Source: Salinimicrobium sp035607535 (lineage in GTDB: Bacteria > Bacteroidota > Bacteroidia > Flavobacteriales > Flavobacteriaceae). Taken from it: a DNA stretch of 64,000 nt. A program made the translations under genes and the position numbers. Below are positions 53,584-62,151 of the stretch, in pieces; within the stretch, counting starts at the first letter, position 1; each line of letters starts with the position of its first letter. The DNA lies in NCBI RefSeq assembly GCF_035607535.1, contig NZ_JAYDZX010000011.1, positions 62,001-126,000 of the forward strand, written 5' to 3'. The notes under the pieces were generated by a model, which was not told where the DNA came from, ran no database searches, and saw only the letters and a list, made by a program, of their open reading frames with translations.

Positions 53584-56268
53584 ATGCAGCAAACATCTCA
53601 AAATAAAGGCTATAATAAAATAGAACGGGACATGCAGCTCCTCACAAATTGTTTTAGAGAGGTATTGAACGATCTTGGAGAGCATGATCTGGCAAATTTA
53701 TTGACCAGGCATGAAGACCTCCACCGCACTCTCAGTACAGATTTAGAGCTCGAAGAAAAGCAAATTCAGGTGCTTAGCATCTACCTGCAGCTCATGAACC
53801 TGGTCGAGGAAAATGCCGCAGTGCAGTACCGGAGAAAAATTGCAAATAGTAAGGGAATGCAGTTCATAAGAGGATCATGGAGTGAAACCTTCCAACGCTG
53901 GAAAGAACGCGGACTCAATGAAGAGCAGATGCAGGAGGTAATTTCCAAAGTGAGGCTTATCCCGGTTTTGACTGCACACCCTACAGAAACAAAAAGGATC
54001 TCCATATTGGAACTGCACAGGGAAATTTATCTCAACCTCATAAAACTGGAGAACACCTCTTACTCCTTTTCGGAGAGGACAGTTATTACCGAAGATATCA
54101 AAACCCTGATTGAACGCTGGTGGCGCACAGGAGAAGTTTACCTCAAAAAACCCACCGTGGAGATGGAGAGAAATAACGTCATCCACTACTTCAGCAAGGT
54201 TTTTCCGCAGGTACTTAGAAAAAGTGATATTCAGCTAAAACAAAGCTGGCTTAACTCGGGATTCGATCCTAAAAAGCTAAGTTATCCCCGCCTGGAATTC
54301 GGCACCTGGGTGGGCGGAGACAGAGACGGGCATCCTTATGTTACTGCACAGGTAACAAAATCCACCTTGGCCGCCCATCGACAGGCTGCTCTCGAGCTTG
54401 TTCACGACCACCTCAACCAGCTCGCCGCGGGAATGAGTTTTTCAGGAATACGCAATGAAGTTCCTGCCTATTTGAAGGAATCAATAGAAAGTAAGGCTGT
54501 AGCCCTGGGAGAAGAAGGAAAAAAGGCATTACAACGAAATCCTTATGAACCCTGGAGACAGTTTGTAAGCCTTATTCTTTTACAACTTGAACATACAAAA
54601 GAAAATACTGAAGGCGACTTATTATCTTATCCACGAGCTGAGGATCTTACGAAAGATCTTCAGCTATTAAAGAAGAGCCTGCTTGCGATCGGGGCAAAGC
54701 GTATAGTTGATGATCTTCTGTTCCCCATTGAGCGGCTCGTGCAATCTTTTGGATTTCACCTGGCCCGGCTAGACATAAGGCAAAACAGTGAATTCCATGA
54801 CAAAGCCCTGGAACAAATACTCAAAGTGTCATTTCCAGACCTCCCCGATTACAGGACCTGGAACGAGGAGGAGCGAGTGAAATTCATTTCGGAGGAACTT
54901 AAAAGCGAGAGACCTTTTGCCATAGCCGGTCGTTCCTTTGGTCCCGAGGCCAACCAGGTGCTCGACAGTTATAAGGTCGTGAAGAAACACGTGGAAAGGC
55001 ATGGCCCCGAGGGCGTAGGATCCTTTATAGTAAGTATGACCCGGCAGCTAAGCGACCTGCTGGTTGTTTACCTTTTCTTTAGAGAAGTGGGAATTGACAG
55101 GAATACATTTCAGGTGGTGCCTTTGTTTGAGACCATCGATGACCTTCTGGCTTCGGGAGAGATCCTGGAAAATTTTCTTACCCATCCGGCTTATGCCGAA
55201 AGCCGGGACAGGAAACAGGAGGTGATGTTAGGGTATAGTGACAGCAACAAGGACGGGGGTATAATTGCGAGCCGCTGGAATATCTACCGGGCTGAAAAAA
55301 ATCTTACTGAAACTGCAAACCGGCATAATGTCGAACTGCGTTTCTTCCACGGCATTGGCGGAACGATTAGCCGGGGTGGCGGAAAATATCACCGCTTCCT
55401 GGAAAGTATGCCCCGCGGAAGCATGAGCGGAGAAATGAAGCTCACGGTACAGGGGGAAACAATTGCACAGCAATTCGCTAACATGTTGACGGCCACCTAT
55501 AATGTGGAAATGCTGCTCTCTGGCACCGCCCTGCAAACTTCTAACCGCCTTTACCCTGGTGAGAAAATTGAATTCCCACTTGATGCCCTTAAACATCTTG
55601 CAGAATTCTCTAAAGAAAAATACCAGCAGTTAATCAAACATCCTTCATTTTTATCATTTTACGGAGAAGCCACTCCTATTGATGTGCTGGAATTAAGCAA
55701 GATAGGGTCCCGGCCTGCGCGACGTACCGGTACAAGAACTTTAAACGACCTTCGGGCAATTCCCTGGGTATTTAGCTGGAACCAGTCGAGATTCAATATC
55801 ACCGGCTGGTTTGGGATAGGCTATGCCCTGGAAAAGCTCCGGCAGGAAGCTCCGGATCAATATGATCAACTTAAAGAATTCTCACAGGACTGGCCATTTT
55901 TGAGATACGTTTTAATCCAGGTTGAGACGAATATCATGAACGCCGAACCTGAGGTGATGGAAGCCTACGCCGCCCTTGTCAAGGACGAAAATGTAAGGCA
56001 GGAAATGACTTCAGTAATTAAAGCTGAGCACGCAAAGGGACTAGAGGAAATAGCCCGGATGTTCGATCAAAACAGGGAAGAAAGAAGACAGAGCCTGCTC
56101 GACAACCTCAACCGCCGAAATGATGTGCTGATCTCCCTTCACAAATTGCAGATCAAAAACTTGAGGGACTGGAGAGCCTCAAAGGACAGATCTGCCGATG
56201 ATAACCTGGTTACCCACTTATTGCAGATCACCACAGCCCTTGCCAGCGGACTCAAAAATACAGGATGA
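53584..56268 (+). CDS. ppc: Phosphoenolpyruvate carboxylase
   Basis: An 894-residue enzyme making oxaloacetate from phosphoenolpyruvate and bicarbonate. All family landmarks are seen: VLTAHPTETKR with the catalytic His, GGDRDGHPYV, the active-site LGYSDSNKDGG (about residue 550), FFHGIGGTISRGGG, and the Trp-rich AIPWVFSWNQSRF. It ends with Gly as usual. A TTG codon 13 codons upstream could start a longer form, but ATG at 53584 is preferred. The gene replenishes the TCA cycle and is independent of its neighbours. Confidence 0.95.
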   Translation: MQQTSQNKGYNKIERDMQLLTNCFREVLNDLGEHDLANLLTRHEDLHRTLSTDLELEEKQIQVLSIYLQLMNLVEENAAVQYRRKIANSKGMQFIRGSWSETFQRWKERGLNEEQMQEVISKVRLIPVLTAHPTETKRISILELHREIYLNLIKLENTSYSFSERTVITEDIKTLIERWWRTGEVYLKKPTVEMERNNVIHYFSKVFPQVLRKSDIQLKQSWLNSGFDPKKLSYPRLEFGTWVGGDRDGHPYVTAQVTKSTLAAHRQAALELVHDHLNQLAAGMSFSGIRNEVPAYLKESIESKAVALGEEGKKALQRNPYEPWRQFVSLILLQLEHTKENTEGDLLSYPRAEDLTKDLQLLKKSLLAIGAKRIVDDLLFPIERLVQSFGFHLARLDIRQNSEFHDKALEQILKVSFPDLPDYRTWNEEERVKFISEELKSERPFAIAGRSFGPEANQVLDSYKVVKKHVERHGPEGVGSFIVSMTRQLSDLLVVYLFFREVGIDRNTFQVVPLFETIDDLLASGEILENFLTHPAYAESRDRKQEVMLGYSDSNKDGGIIASRWNIYRAEKNLTETANRHNVELRFFHGIGGTISRGGGKYHRFLESMPRGSMSGEMKLTVQGETIAQQFANMLTATYNVEMLLSGTALQTSNRLYPGEKIEFPLDALKHLAEFSKEKYQQLIKHPSFLSFYGEATPIDVLELSKIGSRPARRTGTRTLNDLRAIPWVFSWNQSRFNITGWFGIGYALEKLRQEAPDQYDQLKEFSQDWPFLRYVLIQVETNIMNAEPEVMEAYAALVKDENVRQEMTSVIKAEHAKGLEEIARMFDQNREERRQSLLDNLNRRNDVLISLHKLQIKNLRDWRASKDRSADDNLVTHLLQITTALASGLKNTG

Positions 56269-56334
56269 TGTTAGGTTCGGAGTTAGGGGTTCGGAGTGCG
56301 GAGAATGAGGCGTTAATAGTTTGTAGTTGAACCC

Positions 56335-56565
56335 TTAGGTTTCTTTAACCGAAATGATCTTTACAGGGCAGGCTTTAGCCGCGGCTTCACAAACCTCGTG
56401 AATGGAATGGTCAGCCGATTTTAGCGTGTGAAACCCTTTGCGATCAATGGATTTTAAGAGCACACTTTTTCCATCTTTTTTGGACATCTGGAATTGGCCG
56501 GGAGCAAGTTCCACACAGTAGTTGCAGCCAATACACTTCTTGCGCTGTAGGGTTACCACTACCAT
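56335..56565 (-). CDS. Ferredoxin, 4Fe-4S type
   Basis: A 76-residue ferredoxin. Cys11, Cys14 and Cys17 (CIGCNYC), then Cys59 and Cys66 followed by Pro (ACPVKI), supply ligands for one iron-sulfur cluster, [4Fe-4S] or [3Fe-4S]. Its start overlaps the stop of the U32 gene by one base (TAATG), so it is translationally coupled and probably serves that protein, perhaps as electron or cluster donor. Single-cluster ferredoxins coupled in this way are not a standard partner I can cite for U32 proteins; the functional link is inferred. Confidence 0.88.
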   Translation of the reverse strand: MVVVTLQRKKCIGCNYCVELAPGQFQMSKKDGKSVLLKSIDRKGFHTLKSADHSIHEVCEAAAKACPVKIISVKET

Positions 56566-57809
56566 TAAGCCTCCACCATTTTGTACAACCTGTCTGAAAG
56601 TCTAACCCGGAACGGAACCTTAATCGTACAGCTATCTCCTTTTGCGGCCTTACCTGCAAGTTGGTCATTTACAAACATCTCCTCCAACTCAAATTCCTGT
56701 GCCCCCGTACTGGGTCCTGTCACAAGGATCCTGTCGCCTTTTTTAATATCATAGGCTTCGATCCTGAATTCGGCTATGCCCGCCTTGGGAAAGTAGTGGA
56801 CTCCCTTTCCAACATAAACCTTCTTTTGCGTTGCCTGGGAACCTGAAGTTTTACTCCATTCCCCAAGCTTTTGCCCCAGGTAATACCCGCTCCAGAAGCC
56901 TCGGTTGTACACCGTGCTTAACCGCTCCATCCAACCGGCTATTTTTTCTTCGGAATAAGTTTGCTCATACCAGGAGTCTATGGCCTCGCGATAAGCTTTA
57001 GTTACTGTGGCTACATATTCGGGTGCCCGGCCACGGCCTTCGATCTTTAAAACCTGTACCCCCGCTTCCATGACTTCATCTAAAAAGTTGATCGTACAAA
57101 GATCTTTTGGGGACATCATATATTCATTGTCGATCTCGATCTCAAATCCCGATTCCTGATCAATAACTGTATATTTTTTGCGGCAGTTCTGTTTACATGC
57201 TCCACGATTAGCCGAAGAATTGTGGGAATGCAGGCTTAAGTAGCATTTACCCGAAACAGCCATACATAAGGCTCCGTGACCGAAGATCTCGATTTTCACC
57301 AATTCCCCTGATGGTCCCTTGATCTGCTCTTTTTGGATCTCTTCTGTGATCTTCTTTACCTGTCTTAAACTCAACTCCCTTGAAAGCACCATAGTTTCGG
57401 CAAAGTGGCTGTAGAATTTTACCGTCTCGATATTGGTAATGTTGAGTTGGGTAGAAATATGTACAGCAATTCCCATACCCCTGGCCGAGGCAATAACTGC
57501 CTGATCACTTGCAATAACAGCTGTGACTCCTGCTTCTTTTGCTGCGGAAAGCAGGTGCTTGATCAAAGAGAGATCGTGATCATAAACAATGGTATTCAAT
57601 GTAAGATAGCTTCTCACCCCTTTTTCTTCGCATTTTCTTACTATCTCCGGAAGATCATCCATTGTGAAATTAATGGAAGCACGGGCCCTCATGTTTAGCT
57701 GCTCCACCCCGAAGTAAACTGAATCGGCACCATTATCCAAAGCAGCCTGCAAGGATTCAAAGTTTCCTGCAGGAGCCATTAATTCCATTTTTCCTAAAGC
57801 ATTTTTCAT
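56565..57809 (-). CDS. trhP: Peptidase U32 family protein, TrhP (YegQ)-like
   Basis: A 414-residue U32 protein. The front is a TIM-barrel-like region with APAGNFESLQAALDNGAD and VEQLNMRA, then HISTQLN, and the conserved Cys cluster (GKCYLSLHSHNSSANRGACK, followed by CRKKYTV) that binds an iron-sulfur cluster; a C-terminal domain follows. It matches TrhP/YegQ, which uses prephenate in 5-hydroxyuridine formation on tRNA wobble bases, and is not a protease despite the family name. Assignment to TrhP over RlhA is by overall size. The ferredoxin gene follows with a one-base overlap. Confidence 0.85.
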   Translation of the reverse strand: MKNALGKMELMAPAGNFESLQAALDNGADSVYFGVEQLNMRARASINFTMDDLPEIVRKCEEKGVRSYLTLNTIVYDHDLSLIKHLLSAAKEAGVTAVIASDQAVIASARGMGIAVHISTQLNITNIETVKFYSHFAETMVLSRELSLRQVKKITEEIQKEQIKGPSGELVKIEIFGHGALCMAVSGKCYLSLHSHNSSANRGACKQNCRKKYTVIDQESGFEIEIDNEYMMSPKDLCTINFLDEVMEAGVQVLKIEGRGRAPEYVATVTKAYREAIDSWYEQTYSEEKIAGWMERLSTVYNRGFWSGYYLGQKLGEWSKTSGSQATQKKVYVGKGVHYFPKAGIAEFRIEAYDIKKGDRILVTGPSTGAQEFELEEMFVNDQLAGKAAKGDSCTIKVPFRVRLSDRLYKMVEA

Positions 57810-57873
57810 GAGCTGTTTTCAATAAAAAAGCTACCGAAGCAGATCTTTCCACCCGGCAGAAATGAGCGGCAAA

Positions 57874-57890
57874 GAAAATGTCATTTTTGG
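57874..57890. repeat. Palindrome copy between divergent genes
   Basis: GAAAATGTCATTTTTGG lies 65 bases before the trhP start and about 100 before the peroxidase start. Unlike most copies it is upstream of both genes, so a terminator role is less obvious here. Confidence 0.5.
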
Positions 57891-57989
57891 AAGGAAAATA
57901 TGATGCCGGTCATGTTATATTACGCAGGTTTGTCAGTGGCAACTCTGCTTAAAATTGAAAAACAGTATTTTTACAAAAAAGCATTTTTT

Positions 57990-58466
57990 ATGAAAGAATT
58001 TTATGAGCACTCAGCAAAGGACCTGCAGGGGAAAGAAATAAGTATGGAAGAATTCCGGAACAAGGTCGTGCTGGTTGTCAACACAGCTTCAGAATGTGGA
58101 TTTACTCCGCAGTTAGAGGGTCTTGAGGAACTTTACAAAAAATATAAGGAAGAAGGTTTTGTTGTTCTGGGTTTCCCCTGTAATCAATTCGGGAAGCAGG
58201 AGCCGGGGGATGAAAAGTCTATTGCCGAAGGTTGCGTGGTGAACTACGGCGTTACTTTTCCCATGTTCTCCAAAGTTGATGTCAACGGTAAAGAAGCGCA
58301 CCCTCTGTTCAAATACCTGAAAAACGAACTTGGAGGATTATTGGGTAGCAAGGTGAAATGGAATTTCACAAAATTCCTGGTCGACCGCAAAGGAAAACCG
58401 GTGAAGCGATTTGCACCTATTACAAAGCCAGAAAGCCTGGAAAAGGACATTAAGCGGCTACTTTAA
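57990..58466 (+). CDS. Glutathione peroxidase-type thiol peroxidase
   Basis: A 158-residue peroxidase of the GPx fold. NTASECGFTPQ contains the peroxidatic Cys36 (Cys replaces selenocysteine), followed by VLGFPCNQFGKQEPG, the second signature, and VKWNFTKFLVDRKG with Trp and Asn of the active site. Bacterial members of this size usually use thioredoxin and reduce lipid or hydrogen peroxides. Translation could also begin at 57900, but MKEFYEHSA is the family start. A palindromic hairpin follows at 58501. Confidence 0.93.
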   Translation: MKEFYEHSAKDLQGKEISMEEFRNKVVLVVNTASECGFTPQLEGLEELYKKYKEEGFVVLGFPCNQFGKQEPGDEKSIAEGCVVNYGVTFPMFSKVDVNGKEAHPLFKYLKNELGGLLGSKVKWNFTKFLVDRKGKPVKRFAPITKPESLEKDIKRLL

Positions 58467-58500
58467 ACCTCCGAAATTAGAAGACACTCTGGAAAGAGGT

Positions 58501-58519
58501 GCCAAAAATGACATTTTTG
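58501..58519 (+). terminator. Palindrome after peroxidase gene
   Basis: GCCAAAAATGACATTTTTG with adjacent AGGTG/CCCCCTTTT lies 35 bases past the peroxidase stop; the stem is followed by TTTT at 58527. It is another copy of the recurring palindrome and could act as terminator. Confidence 0.55.
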
Positions 58520-58596
58520 AGCCCCCTTTTGGTGTTGTGATTAAGGCCATAATTCAGGATAGATATATCCGCTTTATTTGCTGAAAATTTTGTGCC

Positions 58597-59562
58597 ATGA
58601 CAGAAACTTCAGCATTACCAAAAGGACATCCGGTTAGTATCTATTCCGAAGAAAAAGAACTGATCCAAAGCCTGGGAAAGGAATTACTTGAAACCGATCC
58701 CGAAACTGAAGATCAGAAATTCTACAATATCTTTAATCAGCTTCAGCAGATCGAGAGGAGATTTGAGCGAAAGGAGAATCAGCTTTTTCCGGTGCTGGAG
58801 CAAAAAGGCTGGACAGGGCCGTCGAAAAACATGTGGTCCTTTCATGACACCATCAGGGAACAGTTCAGGTTATTGCGAAAGAAAATTGAAGACAAGAAAT
58901 TTTCCGAAGCAACACAGGATGCGCAATACCTGGTAAGCAGCATCTTTAGACTTCTACTGGTGGAAGACAACGTGCTCTTCCCCAATTCCATGCAGCTCCT
59001 TAGCGAAGATGACTGGAAACAGGTTCGAAAAGGCGAAGAAGAGATTGGCTGGATGTTGACAGACAAGCCGGAAGGCTATCCTTTATTAAAAGAAGAGGAA
59101 TATGTTCATCCTTCCATGGACCACACCAAAAGAGAGCTTTCGTTTGATACAGAAAAAGCCGCCCATTATGATGAAGGATATATGACAGTTGAGCAGGTTA
59201 ACCTTCTTTTGCGAACCATGCCACTTGACCTGACTTATGTAGATGAGAACGATAAGGTGATCTTTTACAACCGTGGCAAAGAGCGGGTGTTTCCCCGTAG
59301 TGCAGGCATTATTGGAAGAGAAGTCAAGTTCTGTCATCCCCCCAAGAGTGTGGGTACTGTTTTAAAGATCCTGGAGGAGTTTAGAAGAGGCACCAAAAAT
59401 GAAGCCTCTTTCTGGATCAATTTTAAGGGCAGACTTATTTACATAAGGTATTTTGCCGTACGTGACGAACAAAAAAAATACCGTGGCGTGATCGAAATGT
59501 CGCAGGACATTACAGATATAAAAAGTATAGAAGGAGAAAAAAGATTGCTTGACTGGAATTGA
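58597..59562 (+). CDS. Hemerythrin-like/PAS protein (DUF438-like)
   Basis: A 321-residue soluble protein. Residues about 20-170 form a four-helix hemerythrin-like bundle with the HHE-type iron ligands (FERKENQLFPVLE, then FHDTIREQF, VEDNVLFP), and residues about 195-310 form a PAS domain (LTYVDENDKVIFYN to EMSQDITDIK). This DUF438-like combination of oxygen- or NO-binding iron site and sensor domain occurs in anaerobe and facultative-bacterial redox signalling. No output domain is present, so it would act by protein contact. The gene sits between the peroxidase and a small membrane protein. Confidence 0.82.
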   Translation: MTETSALPKGHPVSIYSEEKELIQSLGKELLETDPETEDQKFYNIFNQLQQIERRFERKENQLFPVLEQKGWTGPSKNMWSFHDTIREQFRLLRKKIEDKKFSEATQDAQYLVSSIFRLLLVEDNVLFPNSMQLLSEDDWKQVRKGEEEIGWMLTDKPEGYPLLKEEEYVHPSMDHTKRELSFDTEKAAHYDEGYMTVEQVNLLLRTMPLDLTYVDENDKVIFYNRGKERVFPRSAGIIGREVKFCHPPKSVGTVLKILEEFRRGTKNEASFWINFKGRLIYIRYFAVRDEQKKYRGVIEMSQDITDIKSIEGEKRLLDWN

Positions 59563-59646
59563 ATTTTAGGAACTACAGTAAATTACGGAAAGCCGTAATC
59601 TTTTTCTGCTTTTTTGCACTACTTTTATTGGCCTAATGCAGAAAAG

Positions 59647-59805
59647 ATGGAATATGTAATTTCAGGTATTGCAGGAATTGCCATTCTTTTGTTGATCATA
59701 TTACTGATTCAAAACCGAAGGCAGAGTTACAGGTTGAAAAGGAACCTCAAGGATATCAAAAATATCCGGACGAGTTCCCAGGACTACCTCGACTTCTTCA
59801 ACTAA
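59647..59805 (+). CDS. Small membrane protein, 52 residues
   Basis: Starts MEYVISGIAGIAILLLIILL, one membrane helix followed by a basic, soluble tail (RRQSYRLKRNLKDIK). It lies 84 bases after the hemerythrin-PAS gene on the same strand. A longer frame begins at 59614 but the extra residues are of mixed character. No family is recognised; the helix-plus-charged-tail pattern resembles the other small proteins of the window. Confidence 0.5.
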   Translation: MEYVISGIAGIAILLLIILLIQNRRQSYRLKRNLKDIKNIRTSSQDYLDFFN

Positions 59806-59965
59806 GATTCCTCCCCCCTACACCTTTACTTTATTCAGCCTGCACAAGCAATATTGTGCCAATTACCCGGTGGTTGTCATCGAACGGTCCAAACCTCTTT
59901 TGTCCTTTTCCCGCTAATGCATATTTGCTATCTTTAAGCTACAGTAACCACTAATTCTTATAGTT

Positions 59966-60553
59966 ATGAAAATTCTTGCCAGCCTTTTCACCTTTTTTGT
60001 GCCCGCAATACTTTTTGCTCAATCCAACATTCTTCCTGCCGAAATTCAGATCAAAACAGCCAGCCTCGCAGCACCCGAAGAGCTTCGGGAGGGAGTGATG
60101 GTCTATGGCTACAATGACCAAGGAGAAATGGTGGTTTTGAGAGAAGGTAATAACCAGCTCGTATGCCTGGCCGATGACCCTCAAAAAGAAGGAATTAGTG
60201 TTACGTGTTATTCCAAAAAGCTGGAGCCATTCATGTCCCGGGGACGCGAACTTTCTGCGGAAGGAAAAGGAGAAATGGAAAAGCGGGAAATTAGAAAGAA
60301 AGAAGCCGAAGCCGGAAAACTACCGCTAACTGATTCTCCCGGAATGACTACCATTCTTAGCGGAAGTGAAGAAAATTACAACAGGGAAACCGGGGAGTTA
60401 AAGGATGGTCATTTTAGGTACGTGATCTACATCCCTTACGCTACTGCAGAATCGACAGGACTACCCGAAAAGCCGTTCGCACCGGGAATGCCATGGATCA
60501 TGGATCCGGGAACGCACCGCGCACACATCATGATCACACCACCGAAGAACTAG
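59966..60553 (+). CDS. Unrecognised secreted protein (195 residues)
   Basis: The signal peptide MKILASLFTFFVPAILFAQ is cut near Ala18-Gln19. The mature protein begins with SNILPAEIQIKTASLAAPEE and has a charged middle (GEMEKREIRKKEAEAG). It ends with a proline- and Gly-rich FAPGMPWIMDPGTHRAHIM, with several Met and His residues that could contact a metal; this is a composition remark only. Short repeats of TTTGTAGTTG-type follow its stop at 60554-60585. Confidence 0.6.
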   Translation: MKILASLFTFFVPAILFAQSNILPAEIQIKTASLAAPEELREGVMVYGYNDQGEMVVLREGNNQLVCLADDPQKEGISVTCYSKKLEPFMSRGRELSAEGKGEMEKREIRKKEAEAGKLPLTDSPGMTTILSGSEENYNRETGELKDGHFRYVIYIPYATAESTGLPEKPFAPGMPWIMDPGTHRAHIMITPPKN

Positions 60554-60681
60554 TTTATAGTTTGTAGTTGGTAGTTGAGAGAGATTTGAGGAATTATCTC
60601 TATACTACGATTTTTGGTTTAGTTCCTCTTCCTAATCATTAAGACCCGGAGATTTTAGGTAGTAGTTGATTTTTGTTTTGA

Positions 60682-60689
60682 TATTTTTG
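60682..60689 (+). promoter_or_regulatory. -7 promoter element (TAnnTTTG)
   Basis: TATTTTTG matches the Bacteroidota -7 consensus, 18 bases before the ATG of the rhodanese-like lipoprotein gene. A clear -33 element is not found. Confidence 0.5.
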
Positions 60690-60707
60690 CACTCAAATAA
60701 GATCGTG

Positions 60708-61208
60708 ATGAAAAAATTCTTCTACTTAATAATATTGTGCTGTTCTTTGGCAGTGATCTCCTGCAAAAATGATGCGAGTGAAGATAAATTCTCTGAAACA
60801 AATGTGGTAGAAGCATCTCCAGAGACTTCAGCACCGGAAGGAAACGGAGAGCCCTGGACAGAACAGCAACTTTTGGAGCCAAGAGATCTCGTGCAGCTAT
60901 TAAATGATCCAAAGGATAGTCTTGTCATCTTTAGTCTTGGTGCAGGCGGCATTATTCCGGGTTCTAAAGACACAGGACCTTCTGGAGAAAAAGAGGCGTT
61001 AAAGAACCTCGAAAAAGAACTTGAAACCCTTCCCCGGGATACTGATATCGTGATCTATTGTGGATGCTGTCCTTTTAACATCTGCCCCAATGTACGACCT
61101 GCTTTCAGTTTGCTCAATGAGATGGATTTTACAAACCACCGCCTTCTGAATCTGCGGGAGAATATCAAGGTAGACTGGATAGATAGAGGTTATCCTACTG
61201 CTGAATAG
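60708..61208 (+). CDS. Rhodanese-like lipoprotein
   Basis: A 166-residue lipoprotein (signal MKKFFYLIILCCSLAVIS, lipid Cys19) with a rhodanese-fold domain (about residues 55-160). The active-site region reads VIYCGCCPFNICPN, where the Cys cluster sits in the place of the rhodanese loop; three or four Cys in CGCC...C make it unlike classic thiosulfate sulfurtransferases and more like a metal or sulfur-handling variant seen in Bacteroidota. An in-frame upstream ATG is not used, because the lipoprotein signal starts at MKKFF. A TAnnTTTG element precedes the start. Confidence 0.82.
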   Translation: MKKFFYLIILCCSLAVISCKNDASEDKFSETNVVEASPETSAPEGNGEPWTEQQLLEPRDLVQLLNDPKDSLVIFSLGAGGIIPGSKDTGPSGEKEALKNLEKELETLPRDTDIVIYCGCCPFNICPNVRPAFSLLNEMDFTNHRLLNLRENIKVDWIDRGYPTAE

Positions 61209-61265
61209 TTTTTAAACAGTGCCTTCCCGGCTAATGATCTCTTTTTCAAAAGTGCTTTAGGCTTG

Positions 61266-61595
61266 TTATTTCAAAGGATCATAGCCCCAATTCATCAGGC
61301 TGTACCGCCATGCAGAATCCTTAATGTCACCACCCGGTTTCTGGGCCGTGTGCCTGTTAATATAGCCAATGACCTTTTGCATATGTTCATATTCGGATTC
61401 TGTAAGGTCAGCTTTTTTCTTTCTCTTGATCTCGATGATCTTTTTAGCACTTTTACGCCCAATTGATTCGCCGTCTCCACTATCCTGCCCAACCTGTTTG
61501 GACTCTTCAGTATCAAGCCAGCCTTCCAATTCTCCCGGACTGAGGTTCAACAGATCATTGAATTCTTTATAAACTTCGTCTTTATTTTCTACCAT
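61266..61595 (-). CDS. DUF3140 protein
   Basis: A 109-residue soluble protein with the DUF3140 pattern: FNDLLNLSPGELEGWL, TEESKQVGQ, a conserved GESIGRKSAKKI, and the end segment KADLTESEYEHM to SAWRYSLMNWGYDP. DUF3140 proteins occur near stress genes and may bind DNA, but the function is unknown. Start at 61595 (MVENKDEVY) is preferred over an earlier in-frame codon. It lies 16 bases downstream of the VOC gene on the same strand, and with the SDR gene may form a transcript. Confidence 0.85.
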   Translation of the reverse strand: MVENKDEVYKEFNDLLNLSPGELEGWLDTEESKQVGQDSGDGESIGRKSAKKIIEIKRKKKADLTESEYEHMQKVIGYINRHTAQKPGGDIKDSAWRYSLMNWGYDPLK

Positions 61596-61610
61596 ATATT
61601 CTATTTGCAA

Positions 61611-62111
61611 TCATTCATCCAGTTCGGCCAGCAGATCATCCAGGTGCAAAGCTCTGGTGTACATCCCGAGGGAGCCGTCTCTATTTTTTGGCCAACGTTC
61701 CGGCGGCCGGTCATAATATAGTTCAACCCCGTTACCATCGGGGTCATTGAGATACAGCGCCTCCGATACTCCGTGATCTGCCGCTCCCGTAAGTGGATAT
61801 TCAGCATTGATGAGCCGCTGCAACACCTCTGCCAACTCTTTCCTGCTGTTGTACAAAATAGCTGTGTGATATAGACCCACCCCGGATTTCAAAGCCCGGG
61901 GAGCGTCTTTGCTATGCCAGGTATTAAGGCCAATATGGTGATGATAACCACCGGCCGATAAAAACGCAGCTGAATTACCCATCATCTGTGTCACCTCAAA
62001 ACCCAGAATTCCATTATAGAACAAGAGTGCTTTCTCAAGATCTGCCACCTTGAGATGTACATGTCCTATCCTCGTAGTTCCAGGGATCCTATAGTCTTCA
62101 TTATCTGGCAT
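61611..62111 (-). CDS. VOC family (glyoxalase/dioxygenase-like) protein
   Basis: A 166-residue protein with the vicinal-oxygen-chelate layout: IGHVHLKVADLEKALLFYNG in the first module, and GLYHTAILYNSRKELAEVL with DPDGNGVELYYDR in the second. The His, His and Glu positions of the metal site are all present. It resembles the N-terminal half of CatE-type catechol dioxygenases and stand-alone VOC enzymes; the substrate is unknown. It lies between the SDR and DUF3140 genes on the minus strand, gaps 40 and 16 bases. Confidence 0.9.
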   Translation of the reverse strand: MPDNEDYRIPGTTRIGHVHLKVADLEKALLFYNGILGFEVTQMMGNSAAFLSAGGYHHHIGLNTWHSKDAPRALKSGVGLYHTAILYNSRKELAEVLQRLINAEYPLTGAADHGVSEALYLNDPDGNGVELYYDRPPERWPKNRDGSLGMYTRALHLDDLLAELDE

Positions 62112-62151
62112 CCTTCTTCATTTTTGAGCGGCTTTACAGGGAATCCAGCTG

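Noticed and set aside
59384..59410. Palindrome-like CCAAAAATGAAGCC inside the hemerythrin-PAS gene
   Set aside because: It lies inside a coding frame and lacks the second arm of the recurring palindrome.
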